The notes under the pieces: model-generated | What the model was told of the DNA's origin: nothing | What the model saw: the letters and a program-made list of their open reading frames with translations, nothing else | Database searches by the model: none | In this document: positions 26,464 through 34,383 of the stretch, in pieces | Position numbering within the stretch: position 1 is the first letter of the stretch | Layout of the letters: the number at the start of each line of letters is the position of its first letter | NCBI RefSeq assembly: GCF_024138395.1 | Contig: NZ_JAMYDU010000007.1 | Span: 62,001 to 126,000 of the forward strand | Direction of reading: 5' to 3' | DNA from: Pseudomonas mandelii | GTDB taxonomy: Bacteria > Pseudomonadota > Gammaproteobacteria > Pseudomonadales > Pseudomonadaceae | Length of the DNA stretch: 64,000 nt | Position numbers and translations under genes: made by a program

Positions 26464-26992
26464 AAGCCTCACCCAGGATCAAATCCGCGAGCAGGCGGCC
26501 CATTGGCTGGTGCGTCTGGACGAGGCGCCCTCACCTGAAGTTCTGGCCGAATTCAACGCCTGGCACGCTGCAGATGTGCGCCATGCGCAACTGTTCGAAC
26601 AACTTCAGCAGCTTTGGCAATCCTTCTCGCCGCCCCCGAAAACCCGGCCTTTTCGCGCCCGCCTGATAGGCGCAGCCCTGGTGTTGCCGGCGGCTATCGC
26701 CGTCGGTCAGTGGCTGCCCGTGCAGAGCTGGATGGCGCCCGCCACGCAGACGATCGCTTCGACCCCCGCCCGGCTGATTTTCCACGACAGGCCACTGCCC
26801 GAAGTACTGGCCGAAATTGATCAGCATCGTCGGGGGCTTATCTGGGCGTCGGATGCGCAATTGCAAACCTTGCGCTTCACCGGCGTGCTGCCCGGGCAAG
26901 ACAGCGATGCCGCACTGGCCTTATTGCAGGCGACCTTGCCGATTCGCATCGAGACCTACAGCAAATATTTGGTGCAGGTGCGAACGCGCTAA
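26456..26992 (+). CDS. Shortened FecR-like anti-sigma factor lacking the central FecR domain
   Basis: The 178-residue protein has the N-terminal cytoplasmic DUF4880 anti-sigma domain (AAHWLVRLDEAPSPEVLAEF), one membrane helix (about 69-86) and, directly after about 15 residues, the C-terminal STN-like DUF4974 region (LIFHDRPLPEVLAEIDQHRR). The central FecR domain of roughly 100 residues found in typical 310-330-residue members is missing, with no frame break. It overlaps the sigma gene and precedes the receptor. Confidence 0.85.
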   Translation: MSESLTQDQIREQAAHWLVRLDEAPSPEVLAEFNAWHAADVRHAQLFEQLQQLWQSFSPPPKTRPFRARLIGAALVLPAAIAVGQWLPVQSWMAPATQTIASTPARLIFHDRPLPEVLAEIDQHRRGLIWASDAQLQTLRFTGVLPGQDSDAALALLQATLPIRIETYSKYLVQVRTR

Positions 26993-27012
26993 GCCCTGAA
27001 CCCGATCGTCTT

Positions 27013-27110
27013 TTGTAGGAGCTGCCGAAGGCTGCGATCTTTTGATCTTGATCTGTGGCGACAGGAAGATCGCTAAAGATCAAAAGATCGCAGCCTTCGG
27101 CAGCTCCTAC
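27013..27110. repeat. REP-type palindrome, class A
   Basis: Facing arms TGTAGGAGCTGCCGAAGGCT and AGCCTTCGGCAGCTCCTAC lie between the anti-sigma and receptor genes. The receptor may therefore have its own sigma-dependent promoter beyond the palindrome. Confidence 0.9.
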
Positions 27111-27221
27111 GGGGATTCCGATCAATTTGCGGAGCCCCGAAAAAAATCTTCAAGACAACTGCCCGATTTCATTTCAGCCCGGTCATTGGAGTTAATACAG
27201 TCGATTCCATGAGCAACAACA

Positions 27222-29585
27222 ATGACCCACCAGACCTTTTCCTTCTTTCGCCTGAGCGCTTTGGCACTTGCCTTGAGCTGCGCTGTACCGGCCTTCGCCG
27301 ACTCCACGACAGACACCTTTCACTTCGAACTGGCAAGCCAGCCGCTGGACTCGGCACTGACGGCACTGGCCACGCAGACCGGGTTGTCCATCGGCGTCGA
27401 CGCGGCGCTGTTGCGCGGCAAAACAGCGCCGTCGCTCCAGGGTGATTACAGCACCGAGCAGGCACTCGATAGCCTGTTGCGCGACAGTGGCCTGCAATGG
27501 CGCTTCAGCGGTAAAGACAGCGTCACGCTACAACCGGCTCCGGCGCCACTGGAACTGGGCAGCGGCTCACTGTCATTGTCCGACACCGTGGTGTCCGCCA
27601 CCCGCAGCGAGGCCAGCATCGCCTCGATTCCTGGCACCGTGCAGTTGATTCAGGCGAAGGAGATCGCGCAACAATCGGCTGCCGGGCGCAAGGTGGCCGA
27701 TATTCTCGGCACGCTGGTGCCCGGTCTGGCGCCCTCCTCCGGCACCATGAGCAACTACGGCCAGACCATTCGCGGACGTAACGTGCTGGTGCTGATCGAC
27801 GGTGTGTCGCAGAACGCCAGTCGCGACGTTTCGCGCCAGCTCAACAGCATCGCGCCATCGAGTATCGAACGCATCGAGGTGGTTTCCGGTGCCAGCAGCC
27901 TCTATGGCGCGGGCGCCTCGGGCGGCATCATCAACGTCATCACCAAGCGTAACGAGGGACAAGCCCTGGCAATGAGCAGTCGCGTAGGCCTCAGCAGCGC
28001 CGACAACCTCAACCGCAAAGGTTTTGCCTACGAAGTGTTCCAGAGCGTGACCGGACGCCAGAACGCCTTCGACTGGTACGTGTCCGCCGATCTGTTGCAA
28101 CGCAACGACCAGTTCGACGGCAACGGCAACCGCATCGCCCAGGAAGCGTTTCAGGGCAGCAACATGGACACCGAAAGCCATGACCTGCACGCCAAATTCG
28201 GCTTCGATCTGGATGACGATCGACGCCTGAGCCTATCCGTGCAGGAGTATGAGGACAAGCAAGACACCGGCTATGTGGCCGGTTCTCGCAATGGCGAGTC
28301 GGTGGCGATCAAAGGCTTGCAGTTGAGCGACCAGCCGTTCACCCATAACCAGGCCGTGAATTTCAATTACAGCGATCGCGATCTGTTCGGCCAGCACTTG
28401 ATGGTGGAAAGCTACTGGCGCAAACAACAGGCGCGGTTCTTCCCATACAACTGGGGTGCCAACGCCGGGGTCGTGGCTTCCGAGAGCGAAGCCGAGGTCT
28501 ATGGCCTGCGCACCGCCGTGGAAAGCCCCCTGCCCTCGATTGGCAGCGCCACCGGCAATCTGGTCTGGGGCGCCGACTTCGAGAACGAACAAATCAGCCA
28601 GCAGGGCGACAGATATCGCGTCGACGGCTTGGCCTACACGCCGACAGGCCAGCGCTACGCCTTCGGCCCGGACATTGAAACCAACACCACGGCACTCTTC
28701 GCTCAATCGAGCTGGGACATCGGCGACTGGACCCTGCGCGGCGGTGCGCGGCACGAGTGGATTCACAGCGATGTCGCCGACAGCATCGCCTTTGGCGGCA
28801 TTTCCCAAGCGGGCGTGACCGAGGTGTTGCCCGGCGGCACGCTGAAGTACGAAGACACCCTCTACAACCTCGGCGCGGTCTACCACATCAGCAGCGTCCA
28901 GGATGTATTCGTCAACTTCAGCCAGGGCTTCTCGCTGCCCGATGTGCAGCGCTTTCTGCGTGATGTGCGTGGCAGTTACAACATCCAGGACCTCAACGCT
29001 CAAGCGATCAAGGTCGACAGCTACGAACTGGGCTGGCGCGGTGACTGGGAGTCGTTGCAGGCCAACGTCACCCTGTTCGAAAACCGCTCGGACGTGACGC
29101 AGTACTACGACTCCGTCACCCGGGCGCAACGGCTGATCGATCAGAAAGAACGCGTGCGCGGTGTCGAGACCAGCCTGACGTATCACCTCGATCAAGCCTG
29201 GTCGCTGGGCGGAACCTACGCCTGGACCAAAGGCGAAACCCGCCAGAACGGCGAATGGCTCGACCTGCCGGCCACGCGCATCTCACCGGCCAAAACCACC
29301 GCCTTCGTCGCCTATGAGCAGGACGACTACAACCTGCGGTTGCAGGCGATGCGCCTGGACAGTTACGACGCCGGTTTTCAGGATGGCAACGGTCGTAAAA
29401 TCGAAGGCTATACCACAGTCGACCTGCTGGCCGGCGTGGAACTGCCGGTGGGCAAACTGGACATGGGCGTCTACAACTTGAGCGATCGCAACTACGAAAC
29501 GCTCTACATGCAGGCCAATGCGGCCGCGCCTTACCCTCATGCCGAAGGGCGTCGATTGGCGGTCAGCTATTCGGTGGATTGGTAA
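27222..29585 (+). CDS. TonB-dependent siderophore receptor, IutA-like, with N-terminal signalling domain
   Basis: The 787-residue outer-membrane protein has a signal peptide (to about residue 26, AVPAFA), an STN signalling domain (about 32-85, ELASQPLDSALTALATQTGL), a TonB-box region near 118 (DTVVSATRSEAS), a plug (MSNYGQTIRGRNVLVLIDGV, SGASSLYGAGASGGIINVIT) and a beta barrel ending in VSYSVDW. The plug and barrel resemble the aerobactin receptor IutA, which lacks an STN domain. It is the natural input for the upstream sigma/anti-sigma pair. The ligand is likely a hydroxamate siderophore, by resemblance only. No clear ribosome site precedes this ATG. Confidence 0.9.
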   Translation: MTHQTFSFFRLSALALALSCAVPAFADSTTDTFHFELASQPLDSALTALATQTGLSIGVDAALLRGKTAPSLQGDYSTEQALDSLLRDSGLQWRFSGKDSVTLQPAPAPLELGSGSLSLSDTVVSATRSEASIASIPGTVQLIQAKEIAQQSAAGRKVADILGTLVPGLAPSSGTMSNYGQTIRGRNVLVLIDGVSQNASRDVSRQLNSIAPSSIERIEVVSGASSLYGAGASGGIINVITKRNEGQALAMSSRVGLSSADNLNRKGFAYEVFQSVTGRQNAFDWYVSADLLQRNDQFDGNGNRIAQEAFQGSNMDTESHDLHAKFGFDLDDDRRLSLSVQEYEDKQDTGYVAGSRNGESVAIKGLQLSDQPFTHNQAVNFNYSDRDLFGQHLMVESYWRKQQARFFPYNWGANAGVVASESEAEVYGLRTAVESPLPSIGSATGNLVWGADFENEQISQQGDRYRVDGLAYTPTGQRYAFGPDIETNTTALFAQSSWDIGDWTLRGGARHEWIHSDVADSIAFGGISQAGVTEVLPGGTLKYEDTLYNLGAVYHISSVQDVFVNFSQGFSLPDVQRFLRDVRGSYNIQDLNAQAIKVDSYELGWRGDWESLQANVTLFENRSDVTQYYDSVTRAQRLIDQKERVRGVETSLTYHLDQAWSLGGTYAWTKGETRQNGEWLDLPATRISPAKTTAFVAYEQDDYNLRLQAMRLDSYDAGFQDGNGRKIEGYTTVDLLAGVELPVGKLDMGVYNLSDRNYETLYMQANAAAPYPHAEGRRLAVSYSVDW

Positions 29586-29661
29586 ACGCGCGCGCTGTTG
29601 GTTCGTGGGGGGGCGAATTGTGGTTAAAATGCCGCCCCTTTTACATGATCGACCTTGCCCG

Positions 29662-30603
29662 ATGAACCCAGACGCCCTCTCCGTCCTCCACGACCATTTG
29701 CTGACTGCGCTGGCGGCTGCGCCCGCAGAAACCCGTCGGCTGTTCCACGGCCGTGGCCGCTGCTGGCCGGGGCTGGAGCAATTGACCGTCGACTGGCTGC
29801 AGGGCGTGGTTCTGGTCTGCGTGTTCAAGGAACCGCAAGCGTCGCAACTGGACGATTTGAAGCAGCGGCTGATGGCGATCACGCAGTCGCCTGCATGGAC
29901 GACATCCGGCGCGCATACCTTGCTGCTGCAACATCGATACCTGCAGGAAAGCACCACCGAGTGGCTGCTCGGGGAGCCGATCGAAGAGATGACGATCACC
30001 GAGGGCGGCCTGCATTATCGCGTGGACCTGGGCCGCAAACAGAACACCGGCCTGTTCCTCGACATGCGCTACGGCCGCGATTGGGTGCGGGCCAATGCTG
30101 ATGGCAAGCGGGTGTTGAACCTGTTCGCCTATACCTGCGGGTTTTCGGTAGCGGCCATTGCGGGAGGCGCGACGCATGTGGTCAATCTGGACATGTCCCG
30201 CGCGGCCCTGAGCCGTGGCCGCGACAATCATCGGCTCAATGGACATGACTTGAGCAAGGTGAGTTTTCTCGGCCATGACCTGTTCAAGTCATGGGGCAAA
30301 GTGATCAATAGCGGCCCTTACGATCTGGTGATCATCGACCCACCGTCCTTTCAGAAAGGCAGTTTTCTGCTGACCAAGGATTATCAACGCGTACTGCGCC
30401 GACTGCCGGAATTGCTCAGCCCTCAGGGCACGGTGCTGGCCTGCATGAACGATCCGGCTTTCGGTGCGGACTTTCTCATCGATGGCGTCACCCGCGAAGC
30501 GCCGAGCCTGCGGTTCGAGCAACGGTTGGAAAACCCGCCGGAGTTTCCCGATGCCGATGTTGAGTGCGGGTTGAAGGCGTTGGTGTTCAAGCTGCAAGAC
30601 TGA
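29662..30603 (+). CDS. Class I SAM-dependent methyltransferase, RlmI-like
   Basis: The 313-residue enzyme resembles the catalytic part of RlmI/RlmK-type rRNA methyltransferases. It has FLDMRYGRDWVR, SAM motif I VLNLFAYTCGFSVAAIAGGA, motif II VVNLDMSRAALSRGRDN, and motif IV LVIIDPPSFQKGSF. The N-terminal PUA domain of RlmI is absent, so the substrate may differ. The start is taken at MNPDALSVLHD; an in-frame ATG eleven codons upstream is possible and neither has a strong site. Confidence 0.82.
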   Translation: MNPDALSVLHDHLLTALAAAPAETRRLFHGRGRCWPGLEQLTVDWLQGVVLVCVFKEPQASQLDDLKQRLMAITQSPAWTTSGAHTLLLQHRYLQESTTEWLLGEPIEEMTITEGGLHYRVDLGRKQNTGLFLDMRYGRDWVRANADGKRVLNLFAYTCGFSVAAIAGGATHVVNLDMSRAALSRGRDNHRLNGHDLSKVSFLGHDLFKSWGKVINSGPYDLVIIDPPSFQKGSFLLTKDYQRVLRRLPELLSPQGTVLACMNDPAFGADFLIDGVTREAPSLRFEQRLENPPEFPDADVECGLKALVFKLQD

Positions 30604-30619
30604 GTAGCTGCCCGCCCCC

Positions 30620-30709
30620 TGTGGGAGCGAGCTTGCTCGCGATGACGGTGGGTCAGTCGATATCCGTGTTGAATGATAAACCGCTATCGCGAGCAAGCTC
30701 GCTCCCACA
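30620..30709. repeat. REP-type palindrome, class C
   Basis: TGTGGGAGCGAGCTTGCTCG and its complement GAGCAAGCTCGCTCCCACA face each other over about 45 bases, just after the methyltransferase stop. Confidence 0.9.
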
Positions 30710-30815
30710 AGTTATCAACGCAGATGCAACACCCAGACTAATGGTACTTGAGTGCCAGCCCCCGGCTTCTTACGATGATGATACGTGGCGGTTGGAGGTG
30801 TAAGCCGTTGCGTAG

Positions 30816-30920
30816 GTGGTGAGTGAACTGAACCCCAATAAGCTCACCACTTGTTTCATGCGCATCTTGAGCCTCCGGCTCTACTTCCTCCCCATCAAAG
30901 AGCTTCGAGGCTCTTTTTTT
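30816..30920 (+). ncRNA. Three-hairpin non-coding stretch ending in a terminator; candidate small RNA
   Basis: Hairpins are GTGGTGAG/CTCACCAC (30816-30823 with 30843-30850), GAGCC-TCC-GGCTC (30869-30881) and AAGAGC-TTCGAG-GCTCTT followed by a T-run (30898-30920). No convincing gene ends here. The preceding methyltransferase stop is over 200 bases away across a REP element, so this may be an independent small RNA or simply a distant 3' end. Confidence 0.35.
30898..30920 (+). terminator. Rho-independent terminator, plus strand
   Basis: AAGAGC and GCTCTT pair around TTCGAG and run into seven or more T residues. It lies six bases beyond the 3' end of the convergent quinone reductase gene but is oriented for plus-strand transcripts. 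Confidence 0.8.
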
Positions 30921-30925
30921 GTCTT

Positions 30926-31579
30926 TCAAAAAGCATCGGCGTTGACCGGTCGGCAATGGTGAATACCCTGAGCCGCGTCGCAGAGCCTGGATGCATCAAA
31001 AAGCTCACGACCGATCACCCGCGCAGCCTCCAGATGAACCGTCGGCGCCTGGGTCTCCGAGTCGAGCAACAGCTCGGACGTCACAACGCTGGCACCGCAA
31101 TAATCGAAGATTCCATGGTCGATCTGCGTCTTCATGGCGTCGGCATAACCATGGCGCGCATAGGTTCCCGCGTCGGCGCCACCGACACCCACAAGGTGAA
31201 CCCGCAGATGGCGAAGCTTCTTCTCCAACTTGGCATCCGCACTGAAATCGAATGCCCAGCCATTAGCGAACACCCGATCGATCCAGCCTTTGAGCAGCGC
31301 CGGCATCGACCACCAATAAACCGGATAAACCAGCACCAACGCATCGGCGCGATCAATCCTCGCCTGCTCGGCGGCCACATCGGCGGGGGGTGGTGCTTCC
31401 CGGTGATGGACGGCAAGATCGGCCGCGCCGAACCTCGGGTCGAACCCTTGCGCCCAAAGGTCCGCAATTTCGAAAGAGTGATCGGAATCAGCCGCGGATA
31501 CACCGTCGGCGATCTGCCTTGCGAGGCTATGGGTGAGCGACTGGGGATCATGGTGAGCCACAACGATAAGTGCGTGCAT
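30926..31579 (-). CDS. NAD(P)H:quinone reductase, flavodoxin-like fold
   Basis: The 217-residue protein belongs to the NQO/KefF/MdaB flavodoxin-like family that reduces quinones or electrophiles with NAD(P)H and FMN/FAD. The N-terminal strand and phosphate loop are ALIVVAHHDPQSLTHSLA. LVLVYPVYWWSMPALLKGWI is the signature that lines the flavin pocket, and VGVGGADAGTYARHGY follows. AGGAGG lies 7 bases before the ATG. It is divergent from a TetR regulator, which probably controls it in response to an electrophile or drug. Confidence 0.9.
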   Translation of the reverse strand: MHALIVVAHHDPQSLTHSLARQIADGVSAADSDHSFEIADLWAQGFDPRFGAADLAVHHREAPPPADVAAEQARIDRADALVLVYPVYWWSMPALLKGWIDRVFANGWAFDFSADAKLEKKLRHLRVHLVGVGGADAGTYARHGYADAMKTQIDHGIFDYCGASVVTSELLLDSETQAPTVHLEAARVIGRELFDASRLCDAAQGIHHCRPVNADAF

Positions 31580-31641
31580 GTCGAAACCTCCTGCTACGGA
31601 ATCAGTGATTGAGGGCTAGAAGCGAGCCTTATATACTCTTG

Positions 31642-31664
31642 GTAAGTTACGATCAGTAAGCTAC
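31642..31664. promoter_or_regulatory. Candidate TetR operator: GTAAGTTAC / GTAAGCTAC direct repeats
   Basis: Two nine-base copies, GTAAGTTAC (31642-31650) and GTAAGCTAC (31656-31664), are spaced 14 bases apart, each partly palindromic. They lie in the 100-base gap between the divergent quinone reductase and TetR genes and close to the TetR start, a usual operator position. Confidence 0.5.
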
Positions 31665-31679
31665 TTTTGGTACATAAGC

Positions 31680-32321
31680 ATGTCAAGCACCGAAATACCT
31701 GAGCTGGATTCCGCCCCGCAACCGCGCCGCCGGATGTCGCGCGAAGAGCGCCAGCGCCAGTTGCTGGATGTCGCCTGGCAGCTGGTTCGAGAAGAAGGGA
31801 CGGAAGCGTTGACCCTGGGCCGGCTCGCTGAACAGGCGGGGGTTACCAAACCGGTGGTTTACGACCATTTCACCACCCGCCCCGGATTGCTGGCGGCGCT
31901 TTATCAGGAGTTCGATGCGCGTCAGACCGCCCTCATGGACGCCGCGCTTCAAACCAGTGAACCGACCCTGGCCAGCAAGGCAATGGTCATCGCCTCGTCT
32001 TATGTCGACTGCGTGCTTGTTCAGGGCCGCGAGATACCCGGCGTGATCGCCGCGTTGACCAGCTCGCCCGAGCTGGAAAAGATCAAGCGCGAGTACGAAG
32101 CGATCTTCATGGACAAGTGCCGCAACGCCCTCCTCCCCTTTGCCGGATCGGGCGAAATCACGCCGGCGAGTCTTCGGGCGATGCTCGGTGCAGCCGAGGC
32201 GCTGTCCCATGCCGCCGCAACTGGAGAGATCACGCCAGTGCAGGCACAGGACGAACTTTTCGCAACGATCGTGGCGATGGTCGAAAGGAGCGCACGCCTC
32301 GGGGGCGGCCTCAAAACCTGA
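31680..32321 (+). CDS. TetR-family transcriptional regulator
   Basis: The 213-residue repressor has an N-terminal TetR helix-turn-helix (about 17-63: LDVAWQLVREEGTEALTLGR, LAEQAGVTKPVVYDHF) and a helical ligand-binding domain. The divergent neighbour is a quinone reductase, with repeats between them that could be the operator. The inducer is unknown. Confidence 0.9.
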   Translation: MSSTEIPELDSAPQPRRRMSREERQRQLLDVAWQLVREEGTEALTLGRLAEQAGVTKPVVYDHFTTRPGLLAALYQEFDARQTALMDAALQTSEPTLASKAMVIASSYVDCVLVQGREIPGVIAALTSSPELEKIKREYEAIFMDKCRNALLPFAGSGEITPASLRAMLGAAEALSHAAATGEITPVQAQDELFATIVAMVERSARLGGGLKT

Positions 32322-32423
32322 ACGGCTGGCCCCGCCAGGACAGCAGCGTAACGCCACCTATACTCCAAGCCACCTTCTCCCACGGGGGTCTGCGCTACCC
32401 ACAATAAAAAGCAGAGGTGGAAC

Positions 32424-34181
32424 ATGGTCTGGCAGCAAATCTACGACCCTTTCGATAACCCGATGCTATCAACCATCATGGCGGCGGTGCCGGTGGTGGT
32501 GATGCTGGTCTCCCTGGCGTTTTTCCACATCAAGGCGCATCTGGCGGCATTGCTGGCCCTGGGCTCGGCCTTGCTGATTGCGATCTTCGCCTTCGGCATG
32601 CCGGCGAACATGGCGGGCTCGGCCGCGCTTTACGGTGCCGCCAACGGTCTGCTGCCGATTGGCTGGATCGTGCTTAACATCATTTTCCTGCATCGGCTGA
32701 CCACCGAAAACGGTTCGTTCAAAGTGCTGCAGGATTCCCTGGCGCGCATCACTGACGATCGACGTCTGCAACTGCTGCTGATTGCCTTCTGCTTCGGGGC
32801 CTTCTTCGAAGGGGCCGCCGGTTTCGGCACTCCCGTGGCGGTAACCGGGGCCATTCTGATCGGGCTGGGCTTCTCGCCCCTGGCCGCGTCTGGCCTGGCG
32901 TTGATCGCCAATACCGCGCCCGTGGCGTTCGGCGCCCTTGGCACACCCATCATCACCCTGGCCAAAGTGACCGGGCTGGATGAAATGGAGCTGTCGATGA
33001 TGGTCGGCCGGCAGCTACCGTTTTTTTCGGTGATCGTGCCGTTCTGGCTGATCTGGGCCTTTGCCGGCTGGCGCAAGATGCTGGAAATCTGGCCGGCGAT
33101 CCTGATCGCCGGGGTCAGCTTCGCCATACCGCAATTCCTCGTGTCCAACTACCACGGGCCGATGCTGGTGGACGTGATCGCCGCGCTGATTTCCATGGCC
33201 TGCCTGACCGGTTTCCTCAAGGTCTGGAAGCCGGCCACTGTGCATACCTCCGCCGCCTTGTCAGGCCGGGCCGACACCTCCAGGGTGGATGCGGACCCGG
33301 ACGAGAAACCCACAGCGACCTTTGCCAGCGATGCAAAACCAGCCGTGATGCGGGCATGGTTACCGTGGATCATCCTCACCGTCTTCGTCTTCGCCTGGGG
33401 CACCCAGAGCTTCAAAAACCTGTTCGATACTCGTCCAGCGATAGATCCGCAAACCAACTCGGCCAAGCTCGATCCCCAAGGCAAGCCGATGCGCGAAGCG
33501 AACCCGATCTTTGCCCCGACCGTGACCTTCACCACGATTCACCAGCAGATCGAGAAGGTCCCGCCCGTTGTGCCCGCGCCTAAAACCGAAGAAGCGGTCT
33601 ACAAGTTCAACTGGTTCACCAGTACCGGCAGCGGCATCTTGCTGGCGGCGATTCTCGGCGGACTGCTGATGGGTTATTCCATCCCGCAGCTGGTACACCA
33701 TTACTTGCGAACGTTGTGGGTGGTGCGTTACTCGCTTATTACCATTGTGGCGATGCTCGCCCTGGGCTTTCTGACCCGTTACTCGGGCCTCGACGCCACG
33801 ATGGGGCTGGCCTTCGCCGCAACGGGCATTTTCTATCCCATGTTCGGCACGCTGCTCGGCTGGCTCGGCGTTGCCCTGACCGGCTCGGACACGGCCTCGA
33901 ACGTGCTGTTCGGCGGCTTGCAACGGGTAACGGCCGAGCAATTGGGCCTGAGCCCGGTATTGATGGCCGCGGCCAACAGTTCCGGTGGGGTCATGGGCAA
34001 GATGGTCGATGCCCAATCGATCGTGGTCGCCTCCACCGCCACCCGCTGGTACGGCCATGAAGGGGAAATCCTGCGCTACGTGTTTTTCCATTCCGTGGTG
34101 CTGGCGATCCTGGTCGGCGGGCTGGTAACGCTGCAAGCATATGTGGCGCCATTCAGCCATATGGTGGTGGGTGGGCATTGA
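32424..34181 (+). CDS. L-lactate permease family transporter (LctP/LldP)
   Basis: The 585-residue inner-membrane protein has about 13 helices and the LctP signatures FGAFFEGAAGFGTPVAVTGA and NTAPVAFGALGTPI, plus GSDTASNVLFGGLQ and ANSSGGVMGKMVDAQSIVVA near the end. Family members import lactate or glycolate with protons. AGAGG lies 7 bases before the ATG. No lactate dehydrogenase gene is next to it; the neighbours downstream are amine-catabolic, so the substrate may be another hydroxy-acid. A GC-rich hairpin follows at 34204-34226. Confidence 0.88.
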   Translation: MVWQQIYDPFDNPMLSTIMAAVPVVVMLVSLAFFHIKAHLAALLALGSALLIAIFAFGMPANMAGSAALYGAANGLLPIGWIVLNIIFLHRLTTENGSFKVLQDSLARITDDRRLQLLLIAFCFGAFFEGAAGFGTPVAVTGAILIGLGFSPLAASGLALIANTAPVAFGALGTPIITLAKVTGLDEMELSMMVGRQLPFFSVIVPFWLIWAFAGWRKMLEIWPAILIAGVSFAIPQFLVSNYHGPMLVDVIAALISMACLTGFLKVWKPATVHTSAALSGRADTSRVDADPDEKPTATFASDAKPAVMRAWLPWIILTVFVFAWGTQSFKNLFDTRPAIDPQTNSAKLDPQGKPMREANPIFAPTVTFTTIHQQIEKVPPVVPAPKTEEAVYKFNWFTSTGSGILLAAILGGLLMGYSIPQLVHHYLRTLWVVRYSLITIVAMLALGFLTRYSGLDATMGLAFAATGIFYPMFGTLLGWLGVALTGSDTASNVLFGGLQRVTAEQLGLSPVLMAAANSSGGVMGKMVDAQSIVVASTATRWYGHEGEILRYVFFHSVVLAILVGGLVTLQAYVAPFSHMVVGGH

Positions 34182-34203
34182 CGAGGCGAATGCTGTCAAC
34201 CGT

Positions 34204-34226
34204 GGCCCGGGGTCATAGCCCGGGCC
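34204..34226 (+). terminator. GC-rich hairpin after the lactate-type permease
   Basis: GGCCCGGG and CCCGGGCC pair perfectly around GTCATAG 23 bases after the permease stop. Only weak T follows. It may separate the permease from the next operon. Confidence 0.45.
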
Positions 34227-34383
34227 GTTCACATCCAGCCGAAACTTGCGCATGGCAACAGTAGGCTAAGCTTTCAGCAGCTCATTGCTCACGATGCTCG
34301 ATTCTGCAGGGTTTGGTTTTTCTGGAGAGCGTCTGCAACAGCTATTTCAGACAGGCCCAAACCTTTCACGCAGGATTGACGTG

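Noticed and set aside
30738..30956. 72-codon minus-strand frame overlapping the end of the quinone reductase gene
   Set aside because: It overlaps an intact gene and runs through hairpins and a terminator; no ribosome site or domain.
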